Position numbers and translations under genes: made by a program. Shown here piece after piece: positions 14,691 through 24,033 of a stretch of 55,557 bases of DNA (position 1 is its first letter; each line of letters starts with the position of its first letter). Below the pieces are notes generated by a model that saw nothing but the letters and a program-made list of their open reading frames with translations, was not told where the DNA came from and did not search any database. Source of the DNA: a virus; the IMG/VR virus record IMGVR_UViG_3300044699_000015, positions 1 to 55,557 of that record; one strand, 5' to 3'.

Positions 14691-16502
14691 TCAATCGTGG
14701 ACTAATAGCCGTGATTTGATGGCATTTTCAAATTCTTCCATCTCGGCTTGCATGAAGTTATCTGTTGAATCCTCGGATTTGTCAATAATTCCAATGCGGG
14801 TTATCTGGAAACCCAATCTTCTCGCCCCCTCGACCCCTATGGCAAATGTATCCATCAAATCTGGGCTTTTCTTGATTCGCTCCTTCATGTCCTCCTTTTT
14901 CTCTATCTCAATCTTGTTGCCAGCGACGATGGAATACATACGCATCTGGCCCTCTTGAGCGACTTCCTTGGGAAGATTGCGAACTTGTTCGGATTCGATG
15001 GCTTCTCGGGTTGAGAACCATAGTTCGGTCAAAAATTTTGAATAATGCTCCGAACACTTTTTCAATCTCTTTTCAATCATCCCGTATTCATTTTTAACTT
15101 CATGGAACAAATCGTGCCTTACAGGTCGGTCGGTCGGTTTTCCTCCTGCATTCACCGGAATTGGAGATTTATCTTTGAACACTTTTGAAAAAGCATGGCC
15201 GATTGTGCCGATTCCAAATGAGTCGTAAAAACAATTCTCCGATGGAATTCCCAACATATCCAATTTCTCTTTGGCGAATGCTGCAATTTGCTCCTCCGGT
15301 TCCATGCTCGAATTAAGTCTGATTGGAATTATTTCTGGCTCGCTACAATCAATCACGGTTTGTCCATAAGCGTCTTCACCGAACTGCAATTCCATACCCA
15401 CGCATCTATCGCCAGAGCCATAGGCTAAATCAATTGCGTAAAGTTTTGTGCGTTCAGTTCCTTTCCATACAACATCATCAAACGCCTTGTGTTTTTGGCA
15501 TAATGTCATCGTAATCACTCTCCAAGACACCATATTCTTAGAGGGCTTACCGATGCATTGAGAAAACCATTGCCACGAGTCTTTGCCGTGGGTGGAGGCG
15601 ACTGATTCGAGCAATTTATCCGATATTAGAAACGGATAACGGGTTCCCGGAAAATCTTTGTTGGGATTGTCTCTGCCATCAAAGGCGACGACGTGGGCAT
15701 TGTAAAACTTTGATTTCCATTCCTGAGTTTTTTCCGTGTCAACAAATGAATCCCATCCCGCGATAGGCTCTGCGGCTGTGCAAAGCGGTTCCGCGAGGTC
15801 GAGGGGATTGCCTCCCATGCAACCCTTGAAATTTTGATTCACCATCCAATTCGTATATGCGTCCAAAAAACTTGGCTGCATCAATGCGGCCTCATCTCCG
15901 TAGTGCGCCAACTTACCGTCTAATTTTCCGGGTGAGTTGGGAGGCTTAACACCCTGAAATTTTGACATGCCAACAAATCTTCCACCGCTGACGCAGGGCA
16001 CGCACACAATACCTTTATTTATAGTTCTTGCCATTTCATTGTCGTCATCAATATCGTCCGGTGTGATGGCCATTGCCGATTCTAGAACGTATCCGGGAAG
16101 CCAAGGGAACTTTGATTTAGCACGGTTGTATAATTCTTTAACCCGACCCCATACGCGCAATTCCAGTGACCGTTTATCGGTGGAGGAAATCAATGACAAA
16201 GAAGTGTGCGGGAAACAAAAAAAATCTATCAATGGCATGACTGCCATCAGAGTAGTTTTTCCAGAGCTTGCACTTCCAAGAAACACAGTTATTTGATTCT
16301 CAACCATTCTTCTGATTCCCAAAGTGAACCAACGATGCTGTTCGTCTTCTTGGAAAAGAAGTTTGTGAATCCTCAAATATGTATCTACGCGATTCGTTCC
16401 GAGTTTGGCCATTTGTGAATCTGATTGGCCCAACATCCACATTTCGATTTGAAGCTCATGCGTTCCCTCTGGCCATAGAAGCCCATATCTGTTAAGCGAC
16501 AT
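14691..16502 (-). CDS. terL: terminase large subunit
   Basis: The ATP-driven DNA-packaging motor and nuclease. 603 residues with both domains intact. The ATPase has Walker A GSASSGKT (76-83) and Walker B ending in HYGDEAA (acidic pair 203-204). The RNase H-like nuclease has Asp 358 in AIDLAYGSGD, Asp 427 in YDSFGIG and the final Asp 551 in SPDLMDTFAIG. The start at 16502 overlaps the end of an HNH gene by 11 bases. Two Cys-rich genes and the portal follow in the same direction. The packaging type (cos or headful) cannot be read from this. Confidence 0.93.
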   Translation of the reverse strand: MSLNRYGLLWPEGTHELQIEMWMLGQSDSQMAKLGTNRVDTYLRIHKLLFQEDEQHRWFTLGIRRMVENQITVFLGSASSGKTTLMAVMPLIDFFCFPHTSLSLISSTDKRSLELRVWGRVKELYNRAKSKFPWLPGYVLESAMAITPDDIDDDNEMARTINKGIVCVPCVSGGRFVGMSKFQGVKPPNSPGKLDGKLAHYGDEAALMQPSFLDAYTNWMVNQNFKGCMGGNPLDLAEPLCTAAEPIAGWDSFVDTEKTQEWKSKFYNAHVVAFDGRDNPNKDFPGTRYPFLISDKLLESVASTHGKDSWQWFSQCIGKPSKNMVSWRVITMTLCQKHKAFDDVVWKGTERTKLYAIDLAYGSGDRCVGMELQFGEDAYGQTVIDCSEPEIIPIRLNSSMEPEEQIAAFAKEKLDMLGIPSENCFYDSFGIGTIGHAFSKVFKDKSPIPVNAGGKPTDRPVRHDLFHEVKNEYGMIEKRLKKCSEHYSKFLTELWFSTREAIESEQVRNLPKEVAQEGQMRMYSIVAGNKIEIEKKEDMKERIKKSPDLMDTFAIGVEGARRLGFQITRIGIIDKSEDSTDNFMQAEMEEFENAIKSRLLVHD

Positions 16503-17100
16503 TTTTCCACAGCTTTCTTTTCAAAATAAACCCAATCGCAGTTTTGGATACTCCGTATTCTCTGCCTAAAGTTTTCCAAGTCCACCCGCCTATTGCATAT
16601 TTCTGCCTTATTTCTCTCACCTGCCACTCGAACAGTCTTGAGTCTCCATTTCTCTCTCCTCTGGCGACACATTCAGGATGTAGTCTTGGGCCGCTCCTAT
16701 CTCCACGGGCTAATTTTTCTGGATTTGTTCTGGCATAATGGGCATCTCCCCTAATGGTAACTTTTCTTCCCTTTTTAATCATGTCCCTAATGTTATCAAG
16801 ACACGTTCCCAAGAATAAGTGAGAGGGATTTACGCATCCGGGGTTGTCGCAATGGTGACAAATAAAGTGACTCTCTGGAATAACTCCATTTTTTATCATC
16901 CAAACCAAACGGTTTGCGTTATAGGCTCCTTTTCTAACGTAAAACCTTCCATATCCAGAGCGTTTTCTGCCCAACCACTCCCAACAATCGCCATTTTTAT
17001 CAACAAGTGACCAAAATTTAGTCTCCTGTTCGGGAGTTAGTTTGACATATTGCCATTTGCTTGGGATGGTTTCAGAAGAACCGGACATCTTAGTTTTCAT
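16492..17100 (-). CDS. HNH homing endonuclease (HNH_3 type)
   Basis: A 202-residue endonuclease with the HNH_3 block: CWEWLGRKRSGYGRFYV, a RLVWMIKNGVIPE helix, then the catalytic FICHHCDNPGCVNPSHLFLG (His-His and Asn/His pairs with two zinc-type cysteines) and a DNIRDMIKKGRK helix. The C-terminus (TLGREYGVSKTAIGFIL) is a helix-turn-helix for target recognition. It lies immediately upstream of terL and overlaps its first codons; HNH genes next to terL are common, but this one is of the mobile rather than the packaging-partner type. The start at 17100 is chosen over 17181 by protein context. Confidence 0.85.
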   Translation of the reverse strand: MKTKMSGSSETIPSKWQYVKLTPEQETKFWSLVDKNGDCWEWLGRKRSGYGRFYVRKGAYNANRLVWMIKNGVIPESHFICHHCDNPGCVNPSHLFLGTCLDNIRDMIKKGRKVTIRGDAHYARTNPEKLARGDRSGPRLHPECVARGERNGDSRLFEWQVREIRQKYAIGGWTWKTLGREYGVSKTAIGFILKRKLWKNVA

Positions 17101-17184
17101 TCTTATGTTTGGTTTTAGCGGCTCGCGTGGCGTGATTACCATTCGAGCCGTGTTTATTTTGTCATTCCATCGTAAAATCACAAG

Positions 17185-18080
17185 TCATTTAACTAAAAAA
17201 TCCTGCGAATACCCAATATACCTGACGAGATTAGTCTTAACTCCCGTTGCCAATGTCTGAATGCCATAATACGTCGCCATGCTATCGGCAGCGCGAATGT
17301 ATTGGTTGGGAACATTCGTTGTCGCGGTTACAGAAGTTGTCCGGTTCACGGTGAAAGTGACATTCGTTCCCGTCTTGGTGAACTGCAAAAAGTATTGGCC
17401 GTCGTTAGTGAGTCCCACAGTGGTATCCACAACGGTCTGATTCGTTGCATTGCAAACGACCCCCTTCCATGTTGAATCATTGGCCGCTGTGGAATATCGG
17501 AAAAAGACCATGTTCGTATTGATGTTATCCGCTCCCATGCTCGTTGCCAAAGCTGCCGCTGTGAAACCAAAGTTAATTCTGACATCGTTTGTGTTTCGGA
17601 CAGTGATAAATGTCTGCGCCGTCCAAGTTGAGTTGGAATATGGGGCCAAGGCATTGAAAGTCTGAGAGCCTAAAAACTCAATCGCGTTTGCCGTCGAAGC
17701 TGTTCGCATATCAATCCAAAGGCCAATCGGTGACAATGTTCTATGTGAAACCAAGGCCGCACCCGTGCCACCGGAATTGGCAAAGCTGAGAGTGTCGCCA
17801 ACGCCATTGAATGCCGCCGTGCCAGCATCGGCCACATCCGAGGAAACTGTTCTGGAAGTCACGAGAGAGTTTGTCTGCGCTTGCAGTAAGTCGGTTATGC
17901 TACTTCCTCCACCGCCTCCCGATGCCGCAATCTGAATGTTGGTTCCACCTTGGTCTGTTAATGTGACATTTGCTCCCGCGCTTAAAGATTTGAGTGAAAC
18001 AATTGGCTGGTTAGAAGTCGAGATAAGCGAAACCGAAGATGCTAAAGTGCTGCTGTTGGTAACATTGTTGATAAGCCCCC
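17185..18080 (-). CDS. tail-fibre-like protein, C-terminal part (displaced frame)
   Basis: Continuation of the frame at 18011-18520 after one base of the C8 run at 18076-18083 is skipped. It begins LINNVTNSSTLASSVSLIST, has a Gly-rich GGGGGSS linker, and then a roughly 200-residue beta-rich domain (SFANSGGTGAALVSHRTLSP, FITVRNTNDVRINFGFTAAA, TKTGTNVTFTVNRTT) typical of fibre and receptor-binding tips. If the frame shift is real in the genome, this part would start only at a GTG around 17862 and be headless. Together the two parts make about 444 residues. Confidence 0.68.
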
Positions 18081-18520
18081 CCCGAAACAGTGGTTGCTAT
18101 ATCTGCGTTGGTGGCATGAGCCGCTTCATTTACCGCAACATTCCCCAAAGCCGATACGATGTCCACCGCATTGCTTTTCAATGGTGTATAAAGCAGCGTG
18201 AAAGTGATGATTGGCGTGGTTGTGGGAGTGGCTACATTAACCGTGAATAAAGGAGAGGCATTTCCAGACGATACGCTGGTGACGGTTCCAGAGCCGCCAC
18301 CGCCTCCCGTGGCGTTGATTTTGAAACCGCCGTTGAACCTAGAAAATGTGACGTTTGTGCCAGCGTATAGATTTGTTATCCCGAGATATGGTTGAGCCGA
18401 TGCAAGATTTGGCTTCTGAATCAATCCCAATCCCCAAGGTGTCCATTGTGCGAATGATGAAAATGTTGTTAGGAATAAAAGGGCGGCGATTATCTTTTTC
18501 ACGATTACTGCTTTTACCAC
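18011..18520 (-). CDS. tail-fibre-like protein, N-terminal part with signal peptide
   Basis: Begins with a Sec-type signal: VKKIIAALLFLTTFSSFAQ, cleaved after Ala-Gln or so. Then comes a repetitive beta region with Gly-rich linker (NATGGGGGSGTVTSVSSG) like phage fibre shafts. The frame is lost at a run of eight G (18076-18083 on the plus strand), after which the last 20 residues are non-sense; the real continuation is the previous feature. A signal peptide on a virion fibre is unusual, and a second fibre-like gene at 44813-45985 also has one. Start is GTG, either 18520 or 18502; the former overlaps the mobile gene fragment upstream. Confidence 0.62.
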   Translation of the reverse strand: MVKAVIVKKIIAALLFLTTFSSFAQWTPWGLGLIQKPNLASAQPYLGITNLYAGTNVTFSRFNGGFKINATGGGGGSGTVTSVSSGNASPLFTVNVATPTTTPIITFTLLYTPLKSNAVDIVSALGNVAVNEAAHATNADIATTVSGGAYQQCYQQQHFSIFGFAYLDF

Positions 18521-18915
18521 CTTCTAACTGGAGTGCAAAGGGATTTCTCGATTGACCATCCATTAACCAATCTATCTTGGAGCGTTCTGTAATTTATCCC
18601 AATCTCCAAAGACCATAGCATCATACTCTGGCGCTTTCCGTTAAATTCTATAATCCTATTATTTCTTCTATTGTTTTGCTGCTGTTCGGGGGTTGCCCAA
18701 ATACAATTTGAGGGTTCGTAATTTCCATTAACATTTTTACGCTCAATGCTATGTGTTTTGGATGGCCTAAGTCCCATATCGGATAAAAAACAATCGAATG
18801 AATTTAGCCAACGCTCGCAGATTGAAATTCCCCGACCTCCATAATCTTTGTAATCTGAACATTTTGTGTTTAAACATCGCTGCTTTAATCTGCTCCAAGT
18901 ATCATATTCTGGCAT
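18514..18915 (-). pseudogene. HNH-like mobile endonuclease family, C-terminal part
   Basis: This 133-residue frame matches the second half of a common phage protein family: EYDTWSRLKQRCLN, YKDYGGRGISICERW, the Asp/Arg-type HSIERKNVNGNYEPSNCIWA core, then a C-terminal helix-turn-helix ending GWSIEKSLCTPVRR. The family normally runs on from the CxCDCG half encoded at 18915-19196. Here the halves are separated by a TAATG stop/start overlap; adding one A in the AAAA run just before it would fuse them. Either a broken gene or two coupled halves. Confidence 0.65.
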
Positions 18916-19196
18916 TATATTTCCCTTTTAGCATAACCATGAACATAGTTTCTTTTAGAGGTTGTTTCTGAACTTAAACAACCGCACGAGTTGGTTCGTT
19001 TTCCTATATCGTGCCCTGTGACAGTTGTTGTATTTCCACAATCGCATTTACAAAACCAAAGCGACCTCCAATGTTTACTTCCGGCGTGATATAAGACGGT
19101 TAATTTCCCATATCTCTTTCCTGTTCGGTCAATAAATCCATTGCCGCGCTTGACTGTTGTAAGGGAATTATGAGAGGGTTTGTTTAGGTCATTCAT
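18915..19196 (-). pseudogene. HNH-like mobile endonuclease family, N-terminal part
   Basis: 93 residues with the first-half signature of the same family: GKRYGKLTVLYHAGSKHWRS, then the CKCDCGNTTTVTGHDI zinc knuckle and SCGCLSSETTSKRN, ending HGYAKREI at a TAA. In intact members the HG...EY join is continuous into the C-terminal half. The start at 19196 is chosen because the upstream in-frame start is a TTG. It is inserted between the fibre gene and the divergent collagen-like gene. Confidence 0.65.
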
Positions 19197-19303
19197 ATTT
19201 ACGTATGGTGATTTAGCTTGGCGTTGGTTGTTCAATGCTTCCAACGTCAGGCGTCATTCTGCTTGACATGTAGGCATAAGCAAGCCGAAAGTCAGTCAAA
19301 TTT

Positions 19304-20167
19304 ATGAACCCGGTTTCATGTGCTCCTTCTTGTTGTGAAAGTGTTTTACCCATACAAATTCCGGGGCCAGAAGGCCCCGACGGAACTCCCGGAATTTCTG
19401 GAACCGACGGTAAAAACGCCTTCACTTTCACCACCGCCGATTTCACTGTTCCTGCCATTGGCGCAAACGTCGTTGTTCTCGTTGCGAACTCCGATTGGAT
19501 GACTCTGGGTCAAAATGTATTCGTTCAAACCGCTGGAAACTTTAAAGTGGTTGAAAAGCCAGCTTCAACGAGCGTTATTCTGCAATATCTAAATTATGCT
19601 GGAAATGTTGGCACAGGAAATTTGGTTGGAACGGGGATGCAAGTCAGTCCATCCGGCACGCAGGTAGATGTTTCTGGAATAATCGAATTGGTGGATAGCA
19701 CCGGAGGGACAATTAGCAATGATATAAACTCTGGTGTCGGAAAAACGACTATTGCGCTATACATCACGCTCGCAAACCTCACTAATGCTGATGTTATTAC
19801 GGCTTACACACCCGGATATGCCTTCAAACTGTTAAAAGTTTCTTTCGGTGTTCAAGTGGCTGCAACCACCGCTTTGAAATTGGCAACTATCACACCTTAC
19901 ATTTCCGGGGTGGCAGTTACAGGAGGAATTTTGTCGCTGACTTCCGCCAACTGCACCCCCAAAGGAACGATAGTGGCTGGAAGTGCAATTACCGCTTTGA
20001 ATACCGGAGATGATGCAGCCACTATCACGCTGACCGCCTCGGCAGTAACGGCTTTCGTGGAAGGAACCGGATGGATTTTGATTGAGATTCAGAATACTGA
20101 TGTTGCCAATGCGCTTGCCTCTCTCGCAGCAAAACAGAATGAACTGTTGACAGCCCTTGCACCTTAA
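19304..20167 (+). CDS. tail/virion protein with collagen-like segment and beta-sandwich
   Basis: 287 residues. The N-terminus has a Cys pair and a short collagen-like stretch (GPEGPDGTPGISGTDG), then a domain starting FTVPAIGANVVVLVANSDWM and including the NVFVQTAG and LQYLNYAGN strands (residues 45-120). That same domain appears twice more in the next gene. The C-terminal half is a Thr/Ala-rich beta domain (ITPYISGVAVTGGILSLTSA, then ITLTASAVTAFVEGTGWILI). Likely a receptor-binding or fibre protein. First gene of the long rightward tail operon. Confidence 0.7.
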   Translation: MNPVSCAPSCCESVLPIQIPGPEGPDGTPGISGTDGKNAFTFTTADFTVPAIGANVVVLVANSDWMTLGQNVFVQTAGNFKVVEKPASTSVILQYLNYAGNVGTGNLVGTGMQVSPSGTQVDVSGIIELVDSTGGTISNDINSGVGKTTIALYITLANLTNADVITAYTPGYAFKLLKVSFGVQVAATTALKLATITPYISGVAVTGGILSLTSANCTPKGTIVAGSAITALNTGDDAATITLTASAVTAFVEGTGWILIEIQNTDVANALASLAAKQNELLTALAP

Positions 20168-20168
20168 T

Positions 20169-21707
20169 GTGGCTGACAAAAATCCAGTTCAATATGTAGA
20201 AGACGCTTTCGGTGTGCTGCCGGATGGAATGAATAGCGGATTATCTCCTCTGCTATTGGAAAAAACTCAGTTGTCCTTTGGTAGTAATCTTACTGTCCGA
20301 AATGGCTATGCCACAGACCGACCTCCTATAATTCGCAAGACTATTGATTTCCAAGGCGATACAGCACTCCAAACCGCTATTGAAAAAGGGTTGTGGCAAA
20401 CCTTCATATTCTATCAGCCAATAATCGGTGATACAAAATTGATGGTTTCCATTAGTGGGCGAGTGTTTGAATTTTCCGAACAGTTGAACGGAGAATTTAC
20501 CGTCATCGAAAGGACAATTCCGAGCGACCCCAATCCCGCGACTCAGCCGCAGGCTTGGATGGTGCAGGCAGAGCAATTTCTGATATTAAACGATGGTGTT
20601 TCGGTTCCCTATATTTGGGATGGCTCCATTGCACGCAGAGCACAGACCAATACGCCAACGGTTTACGGAATCACTAATGCAGACTTCACCGTTCCACAAG
20701 TGGGGGCATCAGTAACCATCAATATTGCGAGTGGATATACTGGCCCGTTAAACGTAGCAATTTACATCGGCGGGCATATTTACGTTGTCACCAATCAAAG
20801 CAATAACACTCAGGCGTATTCTCTGGCATCGGTTAAAAATGTAAACGGAGTTGCGGGGTCAACCGTTGACGCGGGAACACCTGTCATCATAAAAGGAACC
20901 GGACTGATTGTTGGAACCACGACAACGGGTTTTGCCTTCAATGATTTCTTTTTGCATGATTTAGGTCTTGATACCAGCACGGCACAAACCACTGTCGCAG
21001 ATAATAGCATTGTTACAATCTTAGGGCGACGGTTCAGAAAAAACGGCACAAAGTTTGCAATTCAATCAGGGCCATTCCCCTTTGTGGTTCCAGCCGGTTC
21101 TCAGGTTATCAGCACGGGGGCCGCGCAACCCGACCAGACCATAGCGACGGTTTATGAAGCGTTCACGGTTCCTGCTATCGGCTCCTCAGTGACGGTAAAA
21201 ACCACTTCGCTTTATTCCGGCGCAGACAATCAGGCGGTTCAGATAAATTCAAAGAACTTTGAGATTTCAAAGACAACTCAGCCCCCGACTCCACCGGCTA
21301 CTTTGATTGTCAGCAATGTGAACGACTCTCCGGGGAATACGGTTATCAGCGGAACCGATTTGGCGTCCGGTGCATTGGTCGGAGTTTCCACCGAACTGCC
21401 TCCGGGTAGGATGCTGGTTTATGGCATGGGGCGTATTTGGGAATGTCTCACTGATGGAAAACAGTTTGTCGCAGGTGATATTGTTGGCGGTTCATCCGGC
21501 ACACAGACTTACAATTATACCGACTCGGTTTTACGGGTGACAGAAAACTCTTATCTGGCAGGCGGTGGAAATTTCAGAACGCCTAGCAGCGGTGGCACGA
21601 TTAACGCCATGATTTTCACGGCCACCTTGGATGTTTTCATTGGGACAAGGGCCGATACAGATATTCACACCATCAGGAGTGTTTTCATGTCAGGCTCCGG
21701 TGGATAG
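20169..21707 (+). CDS. tail protein, N-terminal part (frame lost near 21642)
   Basis: A large beta-rich tail component. The protein starts VADKNPVQYVEDAFGVLPDG (GTG at 20169, one base past the previous stop) and contains two copies of the FTVPxxGxxV domain (about residues 171-250 and 335-410), then LPPGRMLVYGMGRIWECLTD and VLRVTENSYLAGGGNF. At 21642-21644 a GGG run appears to have one base too many: reading on in this frame gives 21 nonsense residues, while shifting by one gives ATLDVFI-GQGPIQIFTPSG and the conserved C-terminal part. So the gene is 20169-22683 with one indel. Confidence 0.72.
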   Translation: MADKNPVQYVEDAFGVLPDGMNSGLSPLLLEKTQLSFGSNLTVRNGYATDRPPIIRKTIDFQGDTALQTAIEKGLWQTFIFYQPIIGDTKLMVSISGRVFEFSEQLNGEFTVIERTIPSDPNPATQPQAWMVQAEQFLILNDGVSVPYIWDGSIARRAQTNTPTVYGITNADFTVPQVGASVTINIASGYTGPLNVAIYIGGHIYVVTNQSNNTQAYSLASVKNVNGVAGSTVDAGTPVIIKGTGLIVGTTTTGFAFNDFFLHDLGLDTSTAQTTVADNSIVTILGRRFRKNGTKFAIQSGPFPFVVPAGSQVISTGAAQPDQTIATVYEAFTVPAIGSSVTVKTTSLYSGADNQAVQINSKNFEISKTTQPPTPPATLIVSNVNDSPGNTVISGTDLASGALVGVSTELPPGRMLVYGMGRIWECLTDGKQFVAGDIVGGSSGTQTYNYTDSVLRVTENSYLAGGGNFRTPSSGGTINAMIFTATLDVFIGTRADTDIHTIRSVFMSGSGG

Positions 21708-22683
21708 AACCACATGGAACTCGCTTACCAATCCAATCCTCACGCAATCCCTGATTTCGTTTGGAGCCTTGGGACAGGATTCAACCGTGCTGGCTAATAG
21801 CGATACCTTGTTTCGCTCCATTGATGGCATCCGTTCGTTGATTCTCGCACGCCGGGAATTTGCTACATGGGGCAACACTCCAATTTCAAACGAAATGGAT
21901 AGGGTTCTGACGAATGACCAAATAGATTTGTTAGCCTATTCCAGCGCAACGGTATTCGACAATCGTTTGCTGATGACGTGCGCTCCACAGGCTTCAACCC
22001 AAGGTGTTTTCAATAGCGGATTGATTGCCCTAAACTTTTCACCCATCAGCACGCTTCGAGGAAAGTCCCCATCGGTTTATGATGGACTATGGACAGGCGT
22101 GAACGTCCTTAAAATCCTGTCAGGACAATTCAATGGTTTAGACCGTTGTTTCGCCTTCACTTACAATTTAGACCAAAAGAAGATTGAGCTTTATGAGTTT
22201 CTAAAGACGGGAAATGACCATTTTGACAATGGAAACACGCCGATTACATGGACAATGGAAAGCGCGTCGTTGTTCCATAAAATCAAAGGCAAAACCGACT
22301 TCGATTTGGTGAGAATGACCGATGGGGAAATTTATATTGATGACGTGATAGGAATGGTAACGGTTCAGGCGTATTACAAACCCGACCAGTATCCCTGTTG
22401 GGTCAAGTGGACACAATTTAACGTGTGTGCCAAGAAAAATAACCCGGATTTAGGACAACCGATTGATAATTCAATCAAGCCACAATATCGAACGCGCATT
22501 GGACTTGGACAACCAAGCGCAGACGATTGCTACGATGTTACCGGCAGGCCGTTGCGCGAGTTTTACACCTGCCAAGTGAAGTTTATCATCACGGGACATT
22601 GCCGATTTTTGGGTGCTAAATTCAAGGCGGCGATTGTGCCGGAGTCTTACTACGCGAAGCAACTTTGTGAGGGGGAATGTTAA
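21631..22683 (+). CDS. tail protein, C-terminal part (displaced frame)
   Basis: Continues the protein above. The join region GQGPIQIFTPSGVFSCQAPV is followed by a well-ordered domain: VDRTTWNSLTNPILTQSLIS, RSIDGIRSLILARREFATWG and NTPISNEMDRVL, then VFDNRLLMTC and a C-terminal beta-rich region with eight cysteines. This type of long tail protein is common in podophages from metagenomes; it may be a hub or stopper. An ATG at 21631 exists but has no ribosome site, so a separate gene is unlikely. Confidence 0.72.
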   Translation: MFSLGQGPIQIFTPSGVFSCQAPVDRTTWNSLTNPILTQSLISFGALGQDSTVLANSDTLFRSIDGIRSLILARREFATWGNTPISNEMDRVLTNDQIDLLAYSSATVFDNRLLMTCAPQASTQGVFNSGLIALNFSPISTLRGKSPSVYDGLWTGVNVLKILSGQFNGLDRCFAFTYNLDQKKIELYEFLKTGNDHFDNGNTPITWTMESASLFHKIKGKTDFDLVRMTDGEIYIDDVIGMVTVQAYYKPDQYPCWVKWTQFNVCAKKNNPDLGQPIDNSIKPQYRTRIGLGQPSADDCYDVTGRPLREFYTCQVKFIITGHCRFLGAKFKAAIVPESYYAKQLCEGEC

Positions 22684-22684
22684 G

Positions 22685-23560
22685 GTGAGTTGCGACACTT
22701 GCAAAATTATACAGTGTGACAATCCGAGTGACATAGCCCAATACTCGCTTCAATCCAGCGCATTTTTTTCGCCTCAATTCGTATTCGTTTTAGATTGTCC
22801 AGCCGGATATTCATGTCAGCCGGGAGGATACCCCAATACGATTACATTGCCACCCGGAACCATCACACTTCCACCACCTACGGTAAATCCCGGAACCCCA
22901 ACCGCGGTAAATCTGCTTTGCTGCAATACTCCCGTATCTGTCACAATTCCAGCCGATTCAAATCAAACCACCGTTACCGCCTTGATGAATCAGTTGATGG
23001 CTAATTGCGCGGCGAAAATGGCGGATTGCCTCAACATAAATAATCCACCGACAAGCATCCCCGGAGGAAACCCGCCAAGTCCACCCGGAACATTTAACAA
23101 GTATTCCAACGATGCTCTGACATATTTACTTTGTGGAAAACCAGCCACCTTGGGCGCTACCGATACATTGCCCGGATGGATTACTCTTGATACCGCGACA
23201 AACATAATTCATGGCAGCGCGGGAATTTTCTTTGGCAGGACAAAAGAGGAAGCGAATGCATTAGCTAATGCCGAGTTTGTTTCTAATATTCAAAAATTGA
23301 TAGCCACCGGAATCATTTTCTGCAATTGCATCAGCACAGGAGGAACATTGCCGGATGGTCAATCAGGAGTTTCAGGTTATGACACATTCATAGTGGCAGC
23401 GGGAGCGCCACCACCCGGATTTGCTATTACGTTTAATGTCACGGCAGGCACATTTCCACCGGGACTGACTTTGAATAGCTCCACGGGAGAAATAACCGGC
23501 ACACCAACACTGGACGGTATTTTTGCCTTCACAATCACCTTGGATTTAGTGCCTATATGA
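22685..23560 (+). CDS. virion protein with Ig-like (He_PIG) domain, 291 aa
   Basis: Starts at GTG 22685 behind a GGGGG site. The N-terminus is Cys-rich (CDTCKIIQC), then a Pro/Thr-rich linker, then a region with LPGWITLDTATNIIHGSAG. The C-terminal 60 residues make a putative Ig domain of the He_PIG type: FPPGLTLNSSTGEITGTPTL then a terminal ITLDL strand. Such domains help phages cling to surface carbohydrate. The stop overlaps the next ATG (ATGA). Confidence 0.72.
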   Translation: MSCDTCKIIQCDNPSDIAQYSLQSSAFFSPQFVFVLDCPAGYSCQPGGYPNTITLPPGTITLPPPTVNPGTPTAVNLLCCNTPVSVTIPADSNQTTVTALMNQLMANCAAKMADCLNINNPPTSIPGGNPPSPPGTFNKYSNDALTYLLCGKPATLGATDTLPGWITLDTATNIIHGSAGIFFGRTKEEANALANAEFVSNIQKLIATGIIFCNCISTGGTLPDGQSGVSGYDTFIVAAGAPPPGFAITFNVTAGTFPPGLTLNSSTGEITGTPTLDGIFAFTITLDLVPI

Positions 23561-23991
23561 GTTGCTCAAAAGATTTTACAATCAGGATTTTAGACCCGTG
23601 CAAGGATAAGAATACGGATTGGGCGCATGTTATGTGGGGAGGGGCCGAAACAAACCCGGAAGGTTCGGTTATTGGTGGCTCGGGAACCACGGTAACATTT
23701 TTCAGAAACCATGCTCCCGACGGGGCGGTTCAATTGATAGCATTTGCGACAGAATTATGTGTATTGCCGCCAAGGGATATAAGTATAAAAGTAACCAATT
23801 CAGTAGGTGCTGGCGGAGTGGATATTGAGATAGTAACCACAGGTGGCGTATGGTTATTAGGAACAACTTTTGTTGGCCCTCCGGTTACTTATCCGGTTCC
23901 TTTATTCTCAAGCGACGGCACATTTTTCCAAGTGTTTAGCACACGCTCATTTTCCGGTCTTATGGACGTAAAGGTAGAGTTTATCGTATAA
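23557..23991 (+). CDS. virion-associated protein, 144 aa
   Basis: Not recognised by family. Beta-rich, Gly/Thr-rich, with few charges (VIGGSGTTVTFFRNHAPDGA, then IEIVTTGGVWLLGTT), which suits an extracellular virion component. Four cysteines in the first half. Coupled to the Ig-domain gene by a 4-base overlap, so the two are probably made together. Confidence 0.62.
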   Translation: MSCSKDFTIRILDPCKDKNTDWAHVMWGGAETNPEGSVIGGSGTTVTFFRNHAPDGAVQLIAFATELCVLPPRDISIKVTNSVGAGGVDIEIVTTGGVWLLGTTFVGPPVTYPVPLFSSDGTFFQVFSTRSFSGLMDVKVEFIV

Positions 23992-24033
23992 ATGTTGCAA
24001 TTTGAACAAAACAGAGTAAAAGCCATCTAACCA

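Noticed and set aside
14691-17100. HNH gene as the packaging nuclease partner of terL
   Set aside because: The protein has the HNH_3 and C-terminal HTH form of mobile endonucleases, not the short form found with cos-type terminases.
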